Position numbers and translations under genes: made by a program. The notes under the pieces are model-generated. The model worked only from the letters and a program-made list of their open reading frames with translations, was not told the DNA's origin and did no database searches. This document shows positions 17,025 through 24,568 of a DNA stretch of 64,000 bases, in pieces. The DNA is from Streptomyces coffeae (GTDB lineage: Bacteria > Actinomycetota > Actinomycetes > Streptomycetales > Streptomycetaceae). The stretch lies in NCBI RefSeq assembly GCF_016741875.1, contig NZ_JAERRF010000030.1:1-64000 (forward strand). Reading direction: 5' to 3'. Numbering within the stretch: the first letter of the stretch is position 1; each line of letters starts with the position of its first letter.

Positions 17025-18258
17025 GCACTGGCCACAGGGCGCGCTGATTGTGCTTGGCGCGTCGGAGGAGCAGATCCCGCTCTACCAGGAGGCGCGGCGT
17101 CGTGGAATCCCGACCATCGCGGTGGACATGCGGCCGGACGCTCCTGCGCTTCCGTTCGCCGACGCAGCCCTGAAGATCTCCACTCGGAACACCGGCGCCA
17201 TCGCCGACGCGCTTGGCGACGCGTGCCCCGCCGGGATCGTGTGCGGCGCGAGCGACGCCGCGCTGGCCAGTTGGCACGCCTTGGGCCTGCGGTACGGCAC
17301 CACCTACGTGTACCCCAAGAGCGCACTCGCGGCTGGCGACAAGGCCACCTTCCATGAGATCGCCACGTCCTGCGGCATCACCGGATACGGATGGACCGCG
17401 TCGGACAACCCGGATGAGGTCGTCGCGGAGGCGGCGGGGTTGCGCTTCCCGCTCGTGATCAAGCCTGTGGACGGTTCGGGTAGCAAGGGTGTCACCCGCG
17501 TCACCCGCTCTGACGACTTGCCCGCCGCCGTCGCCTACGCCCGCTCCTACTCCGCCTCTCAGACCGTGATCGCTGAGGAGTTCATTCAAGGTCGCCCATT
17601 GGCCATTGAGGTCTTCATGCGAGACGGCAGGGCACTGATGACCTGCGTTAAGGACAAGGAGTTTGTCGACGGGAGTTTCGTCGTCAGACGGCTGCGCACT
17701 GCTCAGTTGCCATCGGCGACACGCGACCAGCTTGAGGCCACCGTCGAACGGCTGTGTCACGCACTCGGCATTGTCAACGGGCCAGCGAACTTTGACGTCG
17801 TCCTCGGTGCGGACGGCCAGGAGCGTGTCATCGAGGCCAACGCACGTCTCGGCGGTGACAGCGTCCCGCGATTGCTCGCCGCCGCCTATGGCGTGGACGT
17901 CGTGCGTGCGCTCATCGCGCTCGCGCTCGGTGAGCCGTTCGGCGACCACCTGGCGCAAACGCGCGCCGCGCATGCGGCGCTGGAGTTGATCGGCTCACCG
18001 AGCGTCGTGGAAGGCGAGCTGGTCACGTGGGAGGGCGTTGCCGAAGCCCGCAACACCCCCGGGATCACCGATATCGAGCTGTACGCCAAGCCGGGCGACC
18101 TTGTACGGCCGCATGACCAGTCCGGCCACAAGATCGGCGTGCTCGTCGCTGCCGGACCGTCGGTTGCGGACGCAATCTCGGCCCTAGAGACGGCTAGCGC
18201 GCTGGTTCGGCCAATCATCCGGCCGATCACGGAGGCGACGAAGGGAGCCACCGCATGA
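17017..18258 (+). CDS. ATP-grasp ligase
   Basis: A 413-residue ATP-grasp enzyme that probably joins an activated carboxylate to an amine. A Rossmann-like N-terminal domain (ALIVLGASEEQIPLY) precedes the grasp fold with FPLVIKPVDGSGSKGV (Lys and glycine loop, about 150-165) and FDVVLGADGQERVIEANARLGGD (metal-binding Glu/Asn). It lies in a tightly overlapping operon between an NDP-hexose dehydratase and a sugar-type aminotransferase. A plausible substrate is therefore an aminosugar amine acylated with an amino acid, which is inference. Codon use contains slightly more A/T-ending codons than the neighbouring aminotransferase. Confidence 0.85.
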   Translation: MSEHWPQGALIVLGASEEQIPLYQEARRRGIPTIAVDMRPDAPALPFADAALKISTRNTGAIADALGDACPAGIVCGASDAALASWHALGLRYGTTYVYPKSALAAGDKATFHEIATSCGITGYGWTASDNPDEVVAEAAGLRFPLVIKPVDGSGSKGVTRVTRSDDLPAAVAYARSYSASQTVIAEEFIQGRPLAIEVFMRDGRALMTCVKDKEFVDGSFVVRRLRTAQLPSATRDQLEATVERLCHALGIVNGPANFDVVLGADGQERVIEANARLGGDSVPRLLAAAYGVDVVRALIALALGEPFGDHLAQTRAAHAALELIGSPSVVEGELVTWEGVAEARNTPGITDIELYAKPGDLVRPHDQSGHKIGVLVAAGPSVADAISALETASALVRPIIRPITEATKGATA

Positions 18259-19388
18259 CGACCACCGCCAGGCCCGGCGCCGGACGCAACGCCTCCCCGT
18301 ACCTGTACGGCCAGGAGGCCGCCGCGGTCGCCCGCGTACTGGAGGCCGGCCAGTACGGGCACACCGAGGTCACCGAGGAGTTCGAGCGGCGCATCGCCGC
18401 CTTCCTCGGCGTCCCCGACGCCGTCGCCGTCATGTCCTGCACCGCGGCCCTCCACACGGCCCTCCTCGCCGCCGACGTCGGCCCCGGCCACGAGGTGATC
18501 GTGCCGTCCATGACGTTCTGCGCGACCGTCCAGGCGATCCTCGCCGTCGGCGCCACCCCCCGTTTCGTGGACGTCGACCCGGGCACGCTGTGCGTCACCG
18601 ACCAGCACGTCATGGACGCCGTCACCGAGAACACGGCCGCCGTGGTCCCGGTGCTGTTCGGAGGCCGGGCCGTCGACCTGTCCCGGGTGCGCAAGGAACT
18701 GACCGGCTCGCACATCGCCATCGTCGAGGACGCCGCGCACGCATTCGGCTCCCGCTACGGGGCCCGCCGCGTCGGCGCCACCGGTGACCTGACCTGCTTC
18801 AGCTTCGGGCCGATCAAGAACCTCACCTGCGGCCAGGGCGGCATGGTCATCCCACGCACCCGCGAGGAAGCCGACACCGTCCGCCGGATCCGGCTGCTCG
18901 GAGTCGTCCAGTCCCAAGCGGAACGCGCAGAGACCACCAGCTACCGCGTGGCGGGGCTCGGCCTGCGCTACCAACTGTCCGGCATCAACGCCGCCATCGG
19001 CCTGGCCCAGCTCGACCGGTTCGACCAGACCGAGCGCACCCGCCGCACTCTGTGGCGTGCCTACCGGCGTGCGCTCGGCCCGCTGGACGCTGTCACGCTC
19101 ATCGACGTCGACCCCGATCGCTCCGTGCCCCACCTCTGCCAGGTCCGCGTACCGCACCGAGACGACGTGTTCGCCCAGCTGCGAGCCCAGGGCATCGGCG
19201 TGGGCGTCCACTACCCGCCCAACCATCTGCAGCCCGCGTTCTCCACCTGGCGGCGGGCCCTGTCGGCCACCGAGCAGGTCGCCGGGGAGATCCTGACGCT
19301 GCCCTTCCACCTGCACCTCACCGAGAGGGACATCGACCAGGTGGTCACCGCCCTCGAACAAGTCCTCAAGTCTGCTGGAGCCGCCTGA
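18255..19388 (+). CDS. DegT/DnrJ/EryC1/StrS-family sugar aminotransferase
   Basis: A 377-residue PLP enzyme that transfers an amino group to a keto-sugar nucleotide. The N-terminal active-site region contains ALHTALLAADVGPGHEVIVPSMTF, and VEDAAHAFGSRY supplies the PLP-binding Asp. The Schiff-base Lys188 lies in FSFGPIKNLTCGQGG. Glycine-rich GLRYQLSGINAAIG and HVHY-type C-terminal residues (GVHYPPNHL) complete the family pattern. ATG 18255 overlaps the ATP-grasp stop (ATGA). Its 4-keto substrate is probably the product of the upstream dehydratase. Confidence 0.92.
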   Translation: MTTTARPGAGRNASPYLYGQEAAAVARVLEAGQYGHTEVTEEFERRIAAFLGVPDAVAVMSCTAALHTALLAADVGPGHEVIVPSMTFCATVQAILAVGATPRFVDVDPGTLCVTDQHVMDAVTENTAAVVPVLFGGRAVDLSRVRKELTGSHIAIVEDAAHAFGSRYGARRVGATGDLTCFSFGPIKNLTCGQGGMVIPRTREEADTVRRIRLLGVVQSQAERAETTSYRVAGLGLRYQLSGINAAIGLAQLDRFDQTERTRRTLWRAYRRALGPLDAVTLIDVDPDRSVPHLCQVRVPHRDDVFAQLRAQGIGVGVHYPPNHLQPAFSTWRRALSATEQVAGEILTLPFHLHLTERDIDQVVTALEQVLKSAGAA

Positions 19389-19817
19389 TGCGCAAGCTGC
19401 TGACCGTGTGCCTGGGGAACTACTGCCGCAGCCCGTTCGCGCAGATGGCCCTGACCCGCCGGGGAGGCACAGCCGTGACCGTCCGCTCAGCCGGACTGAT
19501 CAGCAAGTGGCGGGACCAGCCTGCAAACCCGTCCATGATTAACGCCGCCCGGCGACTGGGCTACGACCTCAATCCCCATCGGGCCCGCCAGATCACCCTG
19601 GAGATGCTGGACTGGGCGGACATCGTCTTGACGATGGACTCCGCCGTCCTCGAAACGCTCCGGGCGATCTGCGGGGGGCAACGCACACAAGCTCGGTCTC
19701 TACCTCGGCGACCGCGACGTCCCCGACCCGATGGGCCAGGGTGACGACGTGTTCAACGACTACGCCGTGCTGATCGAGGCAGGCACGGCGCTGCACATCG
19801 GCCGACGCCTCCCGTAA
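19388..19817 (+). pseudogene. Low-molecular-weight protein tyrosine phosphatase-like gene with a one-base frameshift
   Basis: The N-terminal part (from ATG 19388) has the phosphatase loop CLGNYCRS (Cys8-x5-Arg14). After residue 97 the frame shifts inside a run of six G (19673-19678). In the +1 frame the protein continues NAHKLGLYLGDRDVPDPMGQGDDVFNDY to TAA at 19815-19817, including the expected general-acid loop DPMG. Removing one G would give a complete protein of about 142 residues. The homopolymer makes a sequencing error as likely as a real mutation. The start overlaps the aminotransferase stop, so it is the last gene of the cluster. In exopolysaccharide systems such phosphatases regulate assembly kinases. 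Confidence 0.8.
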
Positions 19818-19830
19818 ACCGCGAGGTATG

Positions 19831-21009
19831 TCAGCTGGACGCGGCGGACAGGATCACGTCCACGAGTCTGTCCGCCGCGTCCGGCCGTCCGTGTGCCCGG
19901 GCCGCCTCCGCCATCCCCGCGCGCCGCGCCGGGTCGGTCAGGAGCGGCCCGAGGGCGTTTTGCAGCCGGTCCGCGGTGACCTCCCCGGTGAGCGCGATGG
20001 CGGCGCCGGCGTCCTCGAGGTGCTTAGCGTTGTGCGCCTGCTCATTCCCCGCCGAGGACGCGAGCGGCACGAAAATCGCGGGCTTGCCGAGGGCGGTGAG
20101 CTCTGCGAGGGTGCCGGCGCCGCTGCGCGAGACCACGACGTCGGCGAGCGCCAGGACGTCGGGGAGCTCCGGGCCGACGAACCCGGTGAGGTAGTACCGG
20201 CTGGTGAGCTGCGTCGGGAGTCCGGCCGCGCTCGCGCGCAGGGCCTCGACGTTCGACGGCCCGCACTGGTGGATGATGTTCGCGCGCTCCAGCAGCCAGG
20301 GGAGGGCGTCCCGCACGACGTTGTTGATCTGCTGCGCGCCCTGGGCGCCGCCGGTGACGTAGAGAGTCGGGAGCCGCCGGTCGAAGCCGTTCAGACCGAG
20401 AGCGGCGACCGCCTTATCGGCGTGCCCGCTGAGGACCTCCGGCCGTACTGGGTTCCCGGTGACGACGGCCGCGGACTGTACGGCCTCCGGGAGGAGCGGG
20501 AGCGTCGACTCCGACGACACGGCGATCCGCGATGCCGAGCCGGCGAGCTTCCGGTTCGCCAGCCCGAGCCGCACAGTCTGTTCGTGCAGCACCAACGGGC
20601 GCTTGCACAGGCGGGCGGCGAGCCCGGCCGGGACGGCAACGTACCCGCCGGTCGCCAGCACGACGTCCGGCCGGAAGTCCGACACGATCTTGCGGGCCTG
20701 GGCGACACCGAGCGGCACCCGCGCCATGTCCTTGACGTTCGCCGGGCTGAGCATCTTGAGAGGGTTCGCAGACCGGCGGATTTTGCCCGTCGCGACCGTC
20801 TTGAAGGCGATGCCCTCGGCCGGGGCGACGCGGGCCTCCAGGCCGTCGGGCGTGCCGATCCAGAGGACATCGAGCGCGTGGCCGTCGGCCGCCAGCCGAG
20901 CCTGCAACGTACGGACTGCGGTGAGTGCGGGGTAGGTGTGGCCGCCGGTACCTCCCCCCGTGACGATGAGGCGGAAGGTGCTTGGCAGACGGGAAGCAGG
21001 TGCATTCAC
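19831..21009 (-). CDS. MurG-like UDP-GlcNAc-type glycosyltransferase
   Basis: A 392-residue GT-B enzyme of family GT28. The N-terminal loop TGGGTGGHTYPA is the MurG lipid/acceptor signature. The C-terminal donor-binding part contains VTGGAQGAQQINNVV and SRSGAGTLAEL, followed by GKPAIFVPLASSAGNEQAHNA. GTG 21009 gives the normal N-terminus. Housekeeping murG lies in the dcw cluster, which is not here, so this is a paralogue dedicated to the convergent sugar/amide cluster, ending 14 bp from the phosphatase gene. The donor may be the modified NDP-sugar made by its neighbours. The protein should be peripheral to the membrane. Confidence 0.86.
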   Translation of the reverse strand: MNAPASRLPSTFRLIVTGGGTGGHTYPALTAVRTLQARLAADGHALDVLWIGTPDGLEARVAPAEGIAFKTVATGKIRRSANPLKMLSPANVKDMARVPLGVAQARKIVSDFRPDVVLATGGYVAVPAGLAARLCKRPLVLHEQTVRLGLANRKLAGSASRIAVSSESTLPLLPEAVQSAAVVTGNPVRPEVLSGHADKAVAALGLNGFDRRLPTLYVTGGAQGAQQINNVVRDALPWLLERANIIHQCGPSNVEALRASAAGLPTQLTSRYYLTGFVGPELPDVLALADVVVSRSGAGTLAELTALGKPAIFVPLASSAGNEQAHNAKHLEDAGAAIALTGEVTADRLQNALGPLLTDPARRAGMAEAARAHGRPDAADRLVDVILSAASS

Positions 21010-21307
21010 CCCGCGCACCCTACTGGCCCGACCGCCGCCTGGAGCACGATTCGAGGCCCCTGCGGCGACTACGCGCTCCAGCGCCCCCGCCTCGGGACCG
21101 CCGCGGGTGCGCGGCGCCCCCTCCACGCACCGCCGAATCGACCAACTCCATGCGGTGATTGCTCGCCAGCGAGACTGTGGCGTAGGGCTTAGTCAGAGGA
21201 GAGTCTGCGCGCCAAGTTCCCCGCCGGCTCGGCCGCCACTTCGGCCAGTTCGCCGCGCTGCTCGACCACGTGTTGCAGCAGCTGCACCACGCCCCGCGCC
21301 TCGCCCA
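21010..21307. other. Stretch between MurG-like gene and right repeat, no clear gene
   Basis: Short frames such as FGQFAALLDHVLQQLHHA read into the SDR fragment but are not recognisable as any family. This is probably junction debris, possibly containing the GT promoter reading leftward. Confidence 0.4.
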
Positions 21308-21692
21308 CGCCCTGGCCAAATACGGTGTGACGGCCAATGCCATCTGCCCCCGCGCGCGCACCCGGATGACCGAGGACGTGTTCGCCGACTTCGAACTCCC
21401 CGAGGAGGGCCGTCTCGACCCCCTCGCCCCCGAGCACGTCGCCCCCCTCGTCGGCTACCTCGCCTCACCCCGCGCGGCCAGGGTCAACGGCCAGGTGTTC
21501 GTGGTCCACGGCGGCATGGTGGCGATCCTCGAACGCCCCAAGGTGGCGGCCAAACTGGACGCGACGAAGGACGCCTTCGGCTTCGAGGAACTCGACGATG
21601 TGCTGACGCCGTACTTCGCGGGGCGGGGAGGGGAGAACTTCGGGGCGGTGGAAGTGCTCGGCCTCAAGCGGGGTCAGTCGCACGTGCCATGA
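21308..21692 (+). pseudogene. Isolated 3' fragment of the SDR gene (right repeat copy)
   Basis: It encodes the last about 127 residues of the SDR at 12787-13767, from ALAKYGVTANAICPR to the stop, with four visible amino-acid changes (Gln to Glu, Lys to Arg, Ser to Asn, Arg to His). The cofactor-binding half and catalytic Tyr/Lys are absent, so it cannot be an active dehydrogenase. Its homology starts abruptly at 21308. It marks the right edge of the accessory island. Confidence 0.88.
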
Positions 21693-21712
21693 GTTTTCCG
21701 CGGCCTAGCTTT
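21308..21712 (+). repeat. Direct repeat, right copy
   Basis: Partner of 13383-13788. The matching block begins at the same base in the coding frame and fades in the trailer. Same orientation, about 7.9 kb apart. Confidence 0.9.
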
Positions 21713-21906
21713 TCCGCGGCCCGCCCTGCTTCCGGGGCCGCGCCCCTCGCCGCAACGCTCCCGCCCTTGCCCCGGGCCCCGGGTGAGGGCGGGAGCGCCC
21801 GGCGTCGCCCCCACGTCAGCCCCAACGGTGACGTGAGGGCTGTTCCGTGCGCCTCCGGACACGCCGGGAGTACCGTCGGAGTGTCGAGTCCGGAATGGAG
21901 TTAGGC

Positions 21907-23070
21907 ATGCGCGACGACACTCACATCGGCTCCAGGCTGCGCGACATCCGCAAACGTCGCGGCCTGACGCAGCGAGAACTGGCTACGGCCTCCGGCGTAT
22001 CACTGTCTCTGATCCGAAAGCTGGAGCAGGCCGAACTCAGCGACACACGGATGGAGACCGCCCGTCGACTGGCCGAAGCCCTGCGCGTCCACACCAGCAC
22101 GCTCTTGGAGCGTGACGACCAGGAGCCGGAAGGCGACGCCGCCGAGCCCTGGCGTCCGCTTCAGCACGCCGTGCAGGCTGCGGCTGACCGCACGGGCGAG
22201 CCCCCGACGGTGGCAGGCGTGCGGCAGTTGCTGCCCGAAGTACGCCGGGCGTACTTCGCCAACCACCTCGCCGAGTTGACTGGCCTTCTGGTCCCCCTGC
22301 TGCGCGACGCCGACGCGCTCGGGGACTCCACCGAGGCGCGCGATGTACGGTCCCACCTGTTGCAGATCGCAGGGTCCGTGCTCACCCAGGTTCGGCAGTA
22401 CGAGGCGGCGGAGACGGCGCTGTGCCGTGCCTTGGACGATGCCCCGGAGCGGCTGCGCGCCGCCGGGATCATCACCACGTGGAGCTGGCTGCTCGTCCGG
22501 CAGGGCAACCTTGCCGCGTCCCGTGAGTTGGCCACCCGATGGGCTGATGACGTCGAGCCGAGAGTGTCCCGCGCGACACCGGAGGAGCTTGCCGCATGGG
22601 GCTGGTTGCTGACGCAGGCGTCGGCCGCCAACCTGCGGGACAACCGCAAGGGTGAGGCAGCCGACACGATGCGGCTCGCTCAGTCCGTCGCCGTCATGCT
22701 GGGACGCGAACTGCCGCGTGGCAGCGAGCGCCTGACGACGTGGGGCCCGACCACGGTCCGCTACAAGGCTGCGGAGCGGCACATTGTGCTGGACGAGCCG
22801 GACAAGGTGCTGTGTATGGCCCGCGGGCGGGGCAGCCAGGTGGCGAGCACCGAGTATCACCGGCACCACTTGGATGTGGCGAGGGCGCACACGATGCTGA
22901 GGCAGTACGGGGAGGCGATTGAGGTGCTGGCCGATGTGCACAGCGACGCGCCTGAGTGGTTGACCCACCAGCGGTACGCCCGGGACATCCTTGGGGACGT
23001 GGTGCAGAGGCGCAGGACACTGACGCCGGAGATGCGGACGCTGGCCGACGCGGTCGGCCTCCCGATGTGA
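21907..23070 (+). CDS. XRE-family regulator with helical repeat C-terminus
   Basis: A 387-residue protein whose N-terminal HTH (about 8-65) includes LRDIRKRRGLTQRELATASGVSLSLIRKLE. The rest is predicted helical with tetratricopeptide character (repeated AAETALCRAL- and LRQYGEAIEVL-like segments). ATG 21907 has GGAG at suitable spacing. A different paralogue of the same architecture lies at 14460-15752, on the other side of the island. It stands before three small genes of unknown function that may be its targets. No ligand can be inferred. Confidence 0.85.
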   Translation: MRDDTHIGSRLRDIRKRRGLTQRELATASGVSLSLIRKLEQAELSDTRMETARRLAEALRVHTSTLLERDDQEPEGDAAEPWRPLQHAVQAAADRTGEPPTVAGVRQLLPEVRRAYFANHLAELTGLLVPLLRDADALGDSTEARDVRSHLLQIAGSVLTQVRQYEAAETALCRALDDAPERLRAAGIITTWSWLLVRQGNLAASRELATRWADDVEPRVSRATPEELAAWGWLLTQASAANLRDNRKGEAADTMRLAQSVAVMLGRELPRGSERLTTWGPTTVRYKAAERHIVLDEPDKVLCMARGRGSQVASTEYHRHHLDVARAHTMLRQYGEAIEVLADVHSDAPEWLTHQRYARDILGDVVQRRRTLTPEMRTLADAVGLPM

Positions 23071-23116
23071 GTCAACTCTCCTTGGCATCTCGGTCCGTGG
23101 CTCGGCGGAAGTGCCA

Positions 23117-23146
23117 TTGAACGGTGACGAACCGCACACCTAGCGT
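23117..23146 (+). promoter_or_regulatory. Candidate sigma-70-type promoter
   Basis: TTGAAC (23117-23122) and TAGCGT (23141-23146) are spaced by 18 bp and lie about 40 bp before the GTG at 23185. They fit the streptomycete housekeeping consensus TTGACn-TAGnnT. Confidence 0.45.
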
Positions 23147-23184
23147 GACGACACGGACGAAAATCAGCCGTGAGGAGCCGTGTC

Positions 23185-23778
23185 GTGATCGCTGAACCTG
23201 AACCAGTGCTGCCGTGGACACCACCCAACACCGAGGACGTCGAGCCATTACCCGTGGGGCGCTGGTGGGACGCCGTCCGTGTCGCACCGACCGTCGCGGG
23301 CCGCGCCCTGGGGGCGCTCGGCGAGGCGTCCGGCGCCGTCATCCAGGACATCTACGGCACCCTCTACTGGCTCGTGGCGGTCGGCTCCGTCCGCGACCGG
23401 CGCCTGCGTCACGTACGGGTACTTCCCGCCCTGGCCGATGAGAGCACCTACCTCGGCGTACCGCCCGCCTCCTGGACCGAAGGGCCCGGTCCCCACTGGC
23501 GCGTCCCTCTGACGCACGGCCCCTGCCTGACTGACGCCGAGGCCCTGTGGACCGCGCTGACCGAGGTCGTCCGCGCCGGACTCGGAGGGGTCCCGGAGGG
23601 ACGACAGCTGTGCTACCGCTGCCAGTTGCCGACGGACGAACCGATCATCGTCGGCGACGAACACGGCGGCAGCGTCGGCGGCGGCACGATCTACGTCTGC
23701 GCGCAGCACGCGTCGTACTACCCGGAACACGGCCGGATCCCGCTGTTTCCCGCACGCGGCCAGGGAGGCGGGATCTGA
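23185..23778 (+). CDS. Hypothetical protein with Cys/His-rich C-terminus
   Basis: A 197-residue protein of unknown function. The middle part is a mixed alpha/beta sequence (GRALGALGEASGAVIQDIYGTLYWL). The C-terminal segment carries CYRCQLPTDEP and YVCAQHASYYP, four potential zinc ligands (two CxxC/CxxH-like pairs). GTG 23185 is preceded by GAGGAG at about 7 bases; the in-frame GTG 23170 overlaps that site and is less likely. It overlaps the next small gene by one base and probably forms a three-gene operon downstream of the XRE regulator. Confidence 0.75.
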   Translation: MIAEPEPVLPWTPPNTEDVEPLPVGRWWDAVRVAPTVAGRALGALGEASGAVIQDIYGTLYWLVAVGSVRDRRLRHVRVLPALADESTYLGVPPASWTEGPGPHWRVPLTHGPCLTDAEALWTALTEVVRAGLGGVPEGRQLCYRCQLPTDEPIIVGDEHGGSVGGGTIYVCAQHASYYPEHGRIPLFPARGQGGGI

Positions 23779-24008
23779 TGGCCGCCGCCCCGTCCACCGC
23801 CCAACTGGCCGCTCTGCTCGCCACCGTGGACCCACAGAAGCTCACATACGGCCAGCCCCAGGGCTGGAACTGCGCCCTGTGCGGCACAGCGTTGCGTGAG
23901 GACCAACTCCTCGGCAGTGTCGAGATGACCTACGGGGGTGACACCCGGGAGCAGGTCGAGTTGTGGGTCTGCCGTCCACTGTGCCGGGAGGTGGCCCCCG
24001 ATGCGTAA
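23778..24008 (+). CDS. Small CxxC protein, unknown function
   Basis: A 76-residue soluble protein. It contains NCALCG and a distal VCRPLC pair, enough for one zinc site. ATG 23778 overlaps the preceding stop (TGATG), and the coding frame overlaps the start of the following small gene by 8 bp. It resembles the zinc-ribbon end of the preceding protein in having two separated CxxC-like pairs. No family recognised. Confidence 0.7.
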   Translation: MAAAPSTAQLAALLATVDPQKLTYGQPQGWNCALCGTALREDQLLGSVEMTYGGDTREQVELWVCRPLCREVAPDA

Positions 24009-24111
24009 CGCACTCCTGTGCGCCCTGCGCGCGTGTCTGGTCCTTTCGGCTGCCGCGTCGCTGCTGGGTGCCGTCGTCGCCTTGTGCGTGGCCGGGGATC
24101 CGGCCCGATAG
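24001..24111 (+). CDS. Very small single-pass membrane peptide
   Basis: A 36-residue frame from ATG 24001 to TAG 24109-24111. It starts MRNALLCALRACL, continues through a hydrophobic stretch of about 20 residues (ACLVLSAAASLLGAVVALCV) and ends GDPAR. It overlaps the preceding gene by 8 bp, the same coupled arrangement as the other two. Codon use is GC3-rich. Function unknown; it may anchor the small zinc proteins or be a leader-like peptide. Confidence 0.5.
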   Translation: MRNALLCALRACLVLSAAASLLGAVVALCVAGDPAR

Positions 24112-24194
24112 CCACCGCCCCGGTCACGGGCTTCTACGGCAGACGAGGTCGACCAGGTGACGGTGACGGGCTGACCCGGCCCGGTCCTCGAGCA

Positions 24195-24226
24195 CCGGAC
24201 GGGCTGGACACCTCCAGCCCGTCCGG
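24195..24226. terminator. Strong hairpin terminator
   Basis: A perfect 14-bp stem (CCGGACGGGCTGGA / TCCAGCCCGTCCGG) with a CACC loop. It lies 84 bp after the small-gene operon and between it and the leftward genes, so it can serve both directions. There is no T-tract, as is usual in Streptomyces. Confidence 0.75.
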
Positions 24227-24247
24227 CACCCGATGTGTGCTCGGGTG

Positions 24248-24415
24248 TCAGGAGGCGTTTTCGTCCGGGCGGCGGTGGCGGCCGTGGACCGGCGCCTGTG
24301 CCTCCTCCGACGTGGCCTGCTGACCCCGGTGCCTGCCCTGAACTGCGGCATCGGCCTGGGTCGCGGCCGCCTCACGCGGACGCGCCTGGGTCGTGTCGAT
24401 CTGGGTTTCGGACAT
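24248..24415 (-). CDS. Small 55-residue protein with duplicated GRHR motif
   Basis: The frame from ATG 24415 begins MSETQIDTTQARPREAA and contains two similar segments, VQGRHRGQQ and VHGRHRRPD, ending ENAS. A GGGGTGA ribosome site lies 7 bases before the ATG. It is very hydrophilic with no Cys. It stands 154 bp downstream of the large repeat-protein gene on the same strand. No family is recognised with certainty. A small DNA- or RNA-binding protein or a peptide precursor are both possible. Confidence 0.5.
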   Translation of the reverse strand: MSETQIDTTQARPREAAATQADAAVQGRHRGQQATSEEAQAPVHGRHRRPDENAS

Positions 24416-24568
24416 GTGGGTAGTCACCCCGTCAAATCGCTCCGTACTGTGCGAGGGAGGCCGGAAGCGAGGCCGGTCCCGGAGGCCGGTCACGACAACA
24501 CAACGCGCGCCACCCGAAGCGCCCGTGAGCACACGGAACGCCTGGCTGCACAGCCCCCCGGACCGATT

